64,000 nt of DNA. Origin: Axinella damicornis. Lineage: Eukaryota; Porifera; Demospongiae; Axinellida; Axinellidae. Below, one piece after another: positions 50,501-60,000 of the stretch. The position numbers and the translations under genes were made by a program. The number at the start of each line of letters is the position of its first letter. The first letter of the stretch is position 1. The notes under the pieces were generated by a model, which searched no databases, had not been told where the DNA came from, and saw nothing but the letters and a program-made list of their open reading frames with translations. The DNA is taken from contig OZ007505.1 of the NCBI GenBank assembly GCA_963931865.1, forward strand, positions 16,357,616 through 16,421,615, given 5' to 3'.

Positions 50501-52628
50501 AATCCTTAGTCCCACACATAGGTGTAGTTCACACATTTACACATAATATTATAAGTGCCAGTCTGTCACAGTTGATATCATCAACACTGTCATAGTCACT
50601 AATCCACCTTCTTGGTAGAATAGAAGGTGTACCATGTGTATTTGGGCCACTTAGGAAAGGTGCCAGCATATATGAATATTCATGCAACTAGTGATTGCTG
50701 TTCTGCAAGTCAACAATTAGAGCTTTTACTATTTTAGAACTAAAGCATTAATTTTATGCCAACACTGAAACTTCATGTCATTGAGTGGTCTCTGCATAAT
50801 GATCCATGTGTAGCTATGGAGCCAAGAAACGAACTACAGCGTAATCATTACCACAGAACACAATATTATATGTGTACTGAACATAGTAGTTAATGGATAT
50901 TACCGGGTAATTATGCACTTATTATGTACAACAAAATGTACGTACATACCACAGCGTCCAAGGACACCTCCCTTGCGTACGTCACATTACGAAACATCTG
51001 TTCTCCAGGCACAAATGTGCTGACCACAAACTCGGCATTATTTGCAAAGTCTGCCCCCAATCTGAAGTATTCGAGTGGATTAAAGTGACAGTCTACCAGC
51101 CCCGGCATCAGGAACTGACTGGAGTGTGTGGTCAAGAGTGTGCACAGAATATGGTGACAATGCATGCGTATAATAGTTGCATGGCACAGTGACAATGCAT
51201 AAAAGTTATAGTTGCCAGTTGCAATGTGGTATTCCTCAAATATATAACTATTATACTTTCTAGGCTCACAGAATATCACAATCAATTACAGATATCCTGT
51301 TCATGCATGTTGGGGAGGACTGGAACTGTTAAGTAATGTAAATTAATGTTTGTCCAACATTGGAGGGGGGAATTCTTTTGTGTATTGTAGTCTCTGTCCT
51401 CACCTTTGTTGTTGTTCTGTATGGTCTTTTGTTATGGTCTGTATACTGTGCTTGGTTTGTATGTACGTTACTAGCTAGATTCTAAGACTCGGAAGTTGAG
51501 TTGACTCGCCATTATTATTCTTCTGCTGCAAGTTTAACTTTAGTTACCGCTCAGGTCCATTACACTTGTACCTGTCTGTCAGGTTTACAACATCCTTCTG
51601 GTTGAATCTCCACTGCTGAGCAAGACTCCCAAGTTCAGTGGCAGGACGTACAAACACAATCTGATACGGAAGTGGAAATCAGAAAACATTGTGGCAACCA
51701 AACACATAAAACAAGCATTTTTGTAGAACATATAGAAGGAGCTAGACTGACATCGTCGTTTCTAATATCTAACATTATAGAATGATCACTGATGCATGAA
51801 AATGCAACTACAGCAGAGCAACAAATGAGCAAATGTCATGAATTTGTAGCTGCTTAGAGGGACGAGTTTTGTCGTTTGAAGCCGTAGGTCGTGAGGGAGT
51901 GGTTTCAAGCGCCTCGTGAGACTAGTGTTAAATGCTGCTTTATGTGCGAAAAGAGTCATGCAATTCGGCCGACTTTCTGGTGCGGTACATCCAGATTCAC
52001 CTTATCATTATTGTATGATACAATTTTTTCCCTACACCAACATGCACTAGCAGAGTTGCACAATCCTCAGCAATTAATGGAGCAAGCGCGATCTTTTTGT
52101 AGCCCCTCATGACTTCTGTTTCCAGCACGTTCCGAATGGCCGAACACTGCGTGGAATTAATCCCAGTAGACGTCGTATCGCCTAAAGGTTACGCGTGCTA
52201 CGAGCGTTATAGACCCGGAATAGGCGTAATACGGTAACTTTTTATGTAAAATTCACAGATGGTCGATACGTCCACTTTCCCTGACATCTGTCATCGGCAA
52301 AAGATAGCTAATATACTATTCCTGCCATCAAATGTACATGGGGCTCTTTCAAACACCTCGTGGTTAATGCTACAGTTAATATGGGAACAACGGAGACATA
52401 CACGCAGCAGCGCCTACTTTGTGGGAGCCATTTTATATTGGTACTCACTCTTCCCGAGTTGTTCGCGTCGAAGCCAATGACGTGATCTTGTAGCACCTCC
52501 ATCTCAGTGCGCACCCTGGAGTGGACGAGTGTGCCACGAAACACTTTCAGCTGTGCAGCAGTAGCCACAGTCAGACTTGCGGTCAGGAGAAGGAGGAACG
52601 AGCTAACATTCCTAGGCTGCATGTTCAC
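41532..52628 (-). CDS. Secreted guanine-deaminase-like pseudoenzyme with beta-rich tail
   Basis: Exons on the minus strand: 52628-52449, 51660-51572, 51118-50950, 50017-49930, 49093-48979, 48814-48787, 48244-48137, 47923-47843, 46895-46798, 46158-46091, 45387-45226, 44886-44852, 43816-43736, 43457-43430, 42949-42893, 42287-42132, 42038-41925, 41796-41656. All phases agree. Residues 1-25 form a signal peptide (FLLLLTASLTVATAA). About 440 residues then follow human GDA: VFRGTLVHS, QFLMPGLVD, RYGTTTVAYY, ATMGGAQAL, GNFE, GKQFDAI, EKFLYLGDD, IQTVYIAG. Metal ligands are mostly lost: HxH is HFN, SHISEN is IRFAQA, MAHG is LVYS, and the Asp is gone. At least 135 residues (KISFTNNSPRIVGRRVTVDV, LRPGKYVLRVVG, VSISFSANGN) resemble extracellular Ig/FN3-type strands. 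N-glycosylation sequons are frequent. The last exon is unsure; 41554-41532 is one candidate. Confidence 0.85.
43330..43366. mobile_element. Hairpin insertion (TAGTCTTG variant), 37 bp with 9-bp TSD
   Basis: TAGTCTTGTGCCCAGACC to TCTCTGGGAACGAGACTA, flanked by perfect AGCTAAACG at 43321-43329 and 43367-43375. It lies in an intron of the deaminase-like gene. Confidence 0.85.
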
Positions 52629-53345
52629 GGAGATATGCGAATGATATACTCGATGCGAAATGAAACTATTACAAAGAGGATTCTCTAAATAGGCTCACTA
52701 CCTGAAGCCGCTCCGCTAAAACCGGAACTATAGTCATGATTAGCTATGTATCGAGCTAAACCAATTTCTCTCGCCAATTTCCTGAACGAGAGAAATTGGT
52801 CTAGCTCAACAGACTAGCTATAGCGTTGAACCTAATTCTGCATGTGTTTGCAGAAACTCCCATGCCTCAGTTTCGCCCATCAGTGCCATCACATTAAAAC
52901 AGAGGCGCTTGTGCAGCGCCGCAGTCTGGTTTCCGCAACGAGCCAGCATGATACACTATAGAGCAGCCATGTAAGCGCAACAGGGCAGTTACGGTACCAA
53001 GGAGTACAAGCTTAAGCGAGGCGAGCACGGACCGAGCGACACACCAAACAATAAGACTTACGAAGACAGCGACGCGATTGGCGGAACACAACAGCACAAA
53101 TGATGGTCTGAATTACATACTGCCTGATGTGGCTAGTTTAGCTACTGAGGGTAGGACTTGTGACGCACATGTGTGATGGTGCATGTCTCAAATCCTGTAC
53201 ACAAATAAAGTGCCTGTCTACTAGTATTATAGATAATTCAGTTATAGCAGCTAGTGTGCTCTAGACTTTGAAATCTATAGCACTGTAAAAGACCAGCTAG
53301 GGTTGTTTCTCAGTTGGCTCCTGCGTACACGCCGCGGACTAGACT
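52629..53345. promoter_or_regulatory. 5' flank of the deaminase-like gene
   Basis: Should contain the minus-strand promoter, but no specific element is recognised. A hairpin GAGCTAAACCAATTTCTCTCG / CGAGAGAAATTGGTCTAGCTC lies at about 52753-52809. A short minus-strand frame with a hydrophobic start at 53097-52894 shows no recognisable family. Confidence 0.35.
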
Positions 53346-53471
53346 GTTCTCTGTTACCAACTTTAGATTGGGATGCATGCTTCAATCATCATCAGACTTT
53401 TGATGATGACTGAAACATTCAGTTGAAACGTCGAAATAAAGTTTTCCGATCTAAAGTTGGTAACAGAGAAC
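53346..53471. mobile_element. 126-bp foldback with 22-bp terminal inverted repeats
   Basis: GTTCTCTGTTACCAACTTTA at the left and its perfect complement at the right. Between them is GATGATGACTGAAAC followed by GAAACGTCGAAATAAAG, a style I associate with tails of retroelements, including Penelope-like ones (inference). Confidence 0.55.
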
Positions 53472-53510
53472 CTTCTTGTTTTCTTGTATAAGCACATTGT
53501 AAGCTCTTAA

Positions 53511-54057
53511 CCCTTTAATAACCCTTTCCCTGGTGAAGGCGCTTATAAGCGCCCGAGGTAATGCCCCTATTTCCAAAAATCATAAAAAATCGAAACTTTG
53601 AATTTAGCGCTAACTAAAGATACCAGAGCATGCGCAATGGATTGCTCTACAACGGCTTACGTCTTAAAAATTTCGGCTATTTAGGTTGCTACGTTCTGTG
53701 CACGTTTTAATCCTGACCGCAAAATGGCAGATCGACTTTCCGTGATCGAAGTGTTTTCTCTACTTGAAGTCGACCGCCTCGGCCTCTCTGAAGGTGAAGG
53801 AAGTGAGTTTGAGGGGGAAGGGATCTGTGGCTACCTACCTGAAGGCAGTTCGAGCCGTTTTGCTCCGGGGTTGTCGCCAGGGGGAGGCACTCGAAGTCGT
53901 CGACGAAGACGGTGAAGAACTCGATGAAGCGTTGGAGTTTGGCTGTCGCTCTGGTCCTGATGACGGGACAGTGGACCCTGGTTTGAGTAAGTCTACTCTT
54001 TTAGAAGCTAGAAATGAAATTTGGAAGTGTAAATATAATAGCAAAAACTTGGTGTAG
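53511..54057 (+). mobile_element. Possible piggyBac-type 5' end with acidic N-terminal frame
   Basis: TTAA at 53507-53510 is followed by CCCTTTAATAACCCTTTCC, then the palindrome GGCGCTTATAAGCGCC. An ATG at 53724 opens an acidic frame (MADRLSVIEVFSLLEVDRLG). It loses frame near 53900 and continues in another (DGEELDEALEFGC to the stop at 54055-54057). Acidic N-termini next to such ends are common in piggyBac transposases. No catalytic region and no right end were found, so this is a truncated copy at best. Confidence 0.35.
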
Positions 54058-54750
54058 TGGTTTATGTACAGATGATTCAAGTGTGGTCTCGCTGGGTTAT
54101 TGGCTTCATCTCTTTCATCAGGACCCTAGCGCACTGTGATGACTCCTGGAGGGTTTCTGAGGGATCTAAGCATGTTACAGAAGATTTAAAACATCCCATT
54201 GTGGCATTGGATTGTTTTGTGTGTGTGGAATAAGACATTTTATGATGTTGATACAAAATCTATAAATAAACGCCTATAAATAGTGCGTGCATGGTTGCTA
54301 GGCAACGTGAGGACGTCATCGTCTTCAGCAACTCCCTGGCTACCTGGAGATATATGGTTGCTGGGGACTTTATAGCATAGTCGCTGCACAACAGATTTTT
54401 ATAGATGAGGTGGGTAATATTCATTACTGACTCCAAAATAAACTTACCAGGGAAAGGGTATGGAATTCTTTTCCCCAAGACAACACATCATGCATTCAGC
54501 GCACGAGGTGCTCCTCTCCCACAGCATTCGCTCCTCAGCGGTCAGACTTGGTGGGGCTCACATACATGAAGAGCCCCCTCTGGCAAATGTCTACCCACAA
54601 TCGGAGATCAAAGGTGGATGTCAGCTAGATTCTCGCACAGGACTCAATCCCTAAACTTGGGCTAGGTGTACCATGAATGTGCAAGCAGGCATGTTCACTG
54701 CAAAAACAAATCAGTTGTTTCAACCCAAAGTGGTTAGCTACCCTGGTTAG

Positions 54751-55318
54751 AAGAAGGGGTTCAGAGACTAATTGCATTAGGGAACTTGAGAGGATGATGG
54801 TCCAGATTATCTACAACCACAGTTGTGTGATCAGGAAGAAGGGGTTCAGAGACTAATTGCATTAGGGAACTTGAGAGGATGATGGTCCAGATTATCTACA
54901 ACCACAGTTGTGTGATCAGGAAGAAGGGGTTCAGAGACTAATTGCATTAGGGAACTTGAGAGGATGATGGTCCATGGCTAGATTATCTACAACCACAGTT
55001 GTGTGATCAGAAGGAGGGGTTCAGAGACTAATTGCATTAGGGAACTTAATTGAGAGGAACCAGAGTTGTGTGATCAGAAGAATGGGTTCAGAGACTAATT
55101 GCATTAGGGAACTTGAGAGGATGATGGTCCATGGCCAGATTATCTACAACCACAGTTGTGTGATCAGAAGGAGGGGTTCAGAGACTAATTGCATTAGGGA
55201 ACTTAATTGAGAGGAACCAAAGTTGTGTGATCAGAAGAATGGGTTCAGAGACTAATTGCATTAGGGAACTTGAGAGGATGATGGTCCAGATTATCCATAA
55301 CCACAGTTGTGTGATCGT
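54751..55318. repeat. Minisatellite, seven units of about 67-91 bp
   Basis: Each unit contains GGTTCAGAGACTAATTGCAT, TAGGGAACTT and CAGTTGTGTGATCAG. The first three units have a spacing of 85 bp. Later units alternate between long and shortened forms, and the same long-short pair appears twice, so the array grew by copying pairs. Confidence 0.88.
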
Positions 55319-57049
55319 AACTAATTTAACATCTGTGAGGGACATGTTGCCATCAGGGCATGAAAAATTTCCATGACGACCAGTTGTAGTGAGCTTGCAG
55401 ATGTTCCCAAGATCAGCAGTAAGATGATCTGGGCCAGTTTTGCCTTCACAGGTTGTCTTATGCAATTATAACTCTATAAGTCCAACTTGCATGAGTAAAC
55501 CTCCCATAACCACGGTCTCCAGGTTCTCTGCAACCAATTCAAGGTAACCACTCTGTGGTTAAAACAACCGATTACTTTTTACAGTTATATTTTTAGGGAT
55601 GTGTTGGTAACAAGCAGGCACATTGTAGGAGTACTGTGACCTTGATCCCAGCCATTCATGAACTACACGGGATAGCATTTTACATGCTTTCCGATTACAA
55701 CCCAGGTCTTTTTGCAGTGAGCTATATAGCTAGCGAGCTAGCTATGCTGGTGTCTCAAATCGTGACCAACTGCAGCTGCACGTAAGCTGCAGCATTTTTG
55801 CAATTGCTGGCCAGTCCATGTTGTTGTAAGTAGCAGCTCCTTTGTTTTGAGGTCCAGTTGATGTACTACTTACCTCAGGAATCATGATGAAATGTTGGCC
55901 AATCTCAACCATAGACTTGCATGCCTTTCCACCGGCCATATCGTTTGTTTCTATTTCATAATACCTGCTCATCACCAAGGTGTCCCTTAGAAACATACAA
56001 TGTGCCTGCTTGTTACCAAATGTCCCTTAAAAGCATTAATATATATGGGCCTGCCTGTTAGATGAGGTTTAACGGTGGTTAAAGCAAGTTAACAGCAGAG
56101 GGGCGTGTTCACCTACTTAATTGACTATCACGTGCAGGCAATAAACTTCCGTGCATGCACACATGATCTGCGCACCTTTTGTCTGAACTTGACAGCTGCA
56201 TGTCGGGAAGAGAAGTTCTCTCAAAATTTCCCGACCCACAGTGTCCACCCCATAACTACAGCCGTTTAAGAACTTCCTCCACTGAGCTATGATAAACAAT
56301 CACTTGATAGCTCAGTGTAATTAAAGTAGAGGCGGAACCAGGACAGGATCATAAAATCTCCCTGTCCTTCAACTGACCCTCCAAGCATCTCAGGTCAGGG
56401 TATGGACTTCCCAAAGAGGGCTTGAAATATATGCATCTCTCCAAAAGGTCTGACTCTGTGCTTGAGGCACATCCCCTCTGCTTTTTCCACCAGATGTCGA
56501 TTAGGCAGCCCTAGAGCTGCATATATGCATGCATGATCCTCATAGCAGTTAAAGTCCCTTAAGAGCATTGTATGTACAATGTGCCTGCTTGTTATCAAAG
56601 TGTCCCTTAAAAGGTATACAAGGTGCCTGCTTGTTACCAAAGTGTCCCTTAAAAGGTATACAAGGTGCCTGCTTGTTACCAAAGTGTCCCTTAAATGCAT
56701 AGTAATGTGCCTGTTTGTTACCAAACTGTCCCTTAAAGGGCTGCACAGTGAGTCAACTGATGACTGCGAGGACTGCATGCTTACTACCTCTTATGATCCT
56801 GTAGGCCAGCCTTGAGTGTGTGGATCATGTGTGGCTGCAATTCGATATCAACCAATCACTGCGAGATCAACAAGTTTATAGCCTTCAATGCAAATTCTTA
56901 TTTTGGTATAGCCTAGATCTAACATATTAGTTGAGGTTGGCCAAAAAAGGCTGGCCTTGTGATCATTGTAAACATGTATTCACACTTCAAATTTGTAACA
57001 TGTTAGGGTGGACAGCTTAATTGTTTCATTTCTGGTCAAAATGTCACGA
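55319..57049. repeat. Region 3' of the legumain-like gene, with repeats
   Basis: No exon recognised. A repeat core GTGCCTGCTTGTTACCAAAG / TGTCCCTTAAAAG occurs four times in tandem at about 56573-56740, once at 55998-56035, and inverted near 55606-55630 and 55975-55985. A block of about 490 bp (56250-56740) recurs at 57338-57745. Confidence 0.75.
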
Positions 57050-60000
57050 TCATACATTGCTGCACACTTTGCTGATTGCGTGAATAATTCTGAAAGGAAG
57101 ATCATAACAACAATTAGCAAGTATTTGCAGATCAGTTCAAAATGTAGACTGAGAAAGGATACACACTACACGTTAAACTTAAGTAGTCACTATTCACGTA
57201 CCTCTCACCAAACTTTGCTTCACACAAGTTCACTAGAGGGCCTACCATAGACATAGCATACGTCACCTGAAAATCAAAGTTTCATGCAGAAGTTAGGTAA
57301 TTGCCAAGCAATCACAATGCTGTATCTGAGCAAGCCCATAACTACAGCCGTTTAAAAACGTCCTCCACTGAGCTATGATAAACAATCACTTGATAGCTCA
57401 GTGTGATTAAAGTAGAGGCGGAACCAGGACAGGATCATAAAATCTCCCTGTCCTTCAACTGACCCTCCAAGCATCTCAGGTCAGGGTATGGACTTCCCAA
57501 AGAGGGCTTGAAATATATGCATCTCTCCAAAAGGTCCGACTCTGTGCTTGAGGCACATCCCCAGATGTCGAATAGGCAGCCCTAGAGCTGCCTATGCATG
57601 CACGATCCTCATAGCAGTTTAAGTCCCTTAAAAGCATTGTATGTACAATGTGCCTGCTTGTTATCAAAGTGTCCCTTAAAAGGTATACAAGGTGCCTCCT
57701 TGTAAGTGTCCCTTAAAAGCATAGTAATGTGCCTGTTTGTTACCAGTCCTGTGAATGTTTGTTAGTCTGTTTCATACACTATATATAGCTGAATATCATA
57801 TTGTGGGCAGGGCCTGCATGCTGTATGTACTACGGCACTATATATCCTTTGTTGGAACAATAGGTGAATGCAATATAGAGCACTGAAACATCCTACCTTC
57901 ATCAAGTTGAAGCACTGATCCGAGAAAGCAGAAACAACTAGCTTGAGGCAGGCGAAGTCAGTTGGTACTGTAGAGTTCAACAATACAGATTCTGCGAGAG
58001 AGGAGTTGCCAGCCGTCAACAACACTATAGTCTCCACTGTTGTTCTCACCTTATCCCGAACCTGTGCAGAAGATAGATATTTGCACATATAGCAGTGCCC
58101 AAAAATTTGAAGGACAAACTTTTTGCAAGCTTAATTTTCAAGGTTCGAGTGGAAACCACACTACTGGTAGCTAGTCTCGAGGGCCAGACTTTACATTGCG
58201 AAAAATCGTTGGGAACGAGACTAACTGGTAGCCGGTGCAACTCGCAAGTAGTGCAAGCTAGGTATTAGAGCTCGTTCAAATTAACGCACATGTCACATGA
58301 TGACCATGCTCAGTTGATCGAGTCAGCAATGGCAGCCGAAGGGAAGACCAAAAATTATTACAGCGCTCACGACTTCACTAGCATAGTGAGTTTCGGCACA
58401 TAAGCATCAGTGAACGACAGCGATCACAACTGTGTGGTTAGAATCTTGTGGGCCTTTTGTAAGAGTTGTAATGACAACGAAAGTAATAGCAGCCAACAGG
58501 AAGATAAAAGCACTTGTATCTCCACCACCAAGGTGAGTTTCAGCACCAAAATTAGTCAGTGCATGATAGCAATCACGACAGTATAGTTTTAGGACTTCGC
58601 AGCATTCGGTCTGAAATGTGCCTGCCCACCCTTCATTCACAGTAGCAAGGCACACACCACCTGGGCAACGATAAGCAGCACAATAAACTCTCCAGAAAGC
58701 AGACTCCATGTAATGATACGTATACGGTATGCATCTTTAAAATTGATGCCGAGATTCGGAATGCTTTTCCGACAAGTATTGCAGCGTAGCTTCGCCAGAA
58801 ATCTGAAGGCTTCCTTTTGAAAATCGGAAGGCCTCGTCCTAGAATTGGAAGGTTTCTTCAGATGACGCGAGTTTCCGAAAAATGGTGCAGCTTCGCTTAT
58901 GGATCCTCCAGAGCTTCGTTTAGGCCTTCTGTAGCTGTGCTGAGACAGAAGCTGTTCTGCAAACACACATCACTTTTACAGACGCGTACATGCATTTGCT
59001 GAATATAGACTGATAGCTACGTAGATTAGGTCTCACTATACAGTGGAACACATGACACACCTGCAACTCCTTTACTAGTGCTTGCTCAAGGATTCCTTTC
59101 TCCCATTCACTGGTTGAATCAAATATCCGGTTAGCCAGGACTGCAATAGGGACATCCCAAGCAGGAACTGCTTCTGATGGTCCATGTGAAATCACAGGAG
59201 GTAGCTGAGTGTATGAACACACCAACAGGTTGAACTACAGCTATGTACATACACTAATTTTGAGGTGGAAGCACAATGTTTGCAGGTCTGTAGGGCCGTC
59301 GGAAGCAGTTGCAGAGTGGTCAGGCCAGAGTTGGTGTATGTTGTGGCGCGAAGCGTAGCGCAAAATTTTGATGTTGCGGCACAAAGCGCCATGCAAATTT
59401 TTAGCGCTTGCTTGCTAGGGGGGTCTGGGGGCATGCCCCCAATTTTCCACCTTCTGAGCTTCTTTCGCCGCTGATTCTGCTATAATGTTGTTCTTCTTAT
59501 AGTATAGTATACGTAGCTAGCTGTTGATAGATCTCAGTGCATCTGCAACAACATGACTTGTTACCGAACGATCGCTTCGGAAAGATCATGGAGCGAGGTT
59601 GGTGAGGCCATCGACATCCATCGCCGCTGATTCTGCTATAATGTTGTTGCACGAGGTACACATATACTGTAATTCTTATTATAGATGAGAAGAAAGGTTC
59701 TCCCCCAATAAGTGGTCCGGCCGGTTCCGACGGCCCTGGTCTGTCAGTCACTAGGCTAAGGTGACCACATTACCAACACACTGAATGTTGCATGCATGCA
59801 TGCATGCCAAATATCAAATTGCCAGGAATGTTAAGCTTATAGCTCTAATGAGATCATTCTCAATACTGAAATACCGAAAAGAAGCTAAGAATTATATAGT
59901 GGGACCATTCATAGCAACTGCAGAATCTAATTGTTATCAGAGTATAATATAGTTTAGCATTTTAACCTTCTATTAACTTACGTACCAGTGATGGATTCCC

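Noticed and set aside
52894..53097. Short hydrophobic minus-strand frame upstream of the deaminase-like gene
   Set aside because: No homology recognised, no splice partner, and it lies in the 5' flank; likely chance.
54751..55318. Regular 85-bp repeats considered as a CRISPR array
   Set aside because: Whole units are repeated, no variable spacers, eukaryotic context.
55742..55996. 84-codon minus-strand frame considered as the last legumain exon
   Set aside because: The 57089-57050 exon fits phase and the family C-terminus and has its own stop; this frame shows no legumain similarity.
56579..56815. Plus-strand frame with repeated Cys-Leu-Leu-Val-Thr-Lys-Val-Ser motif
   Set aside because: Translation of the TGTCCCTTAAAAG tandem repeat; no conservation expected.
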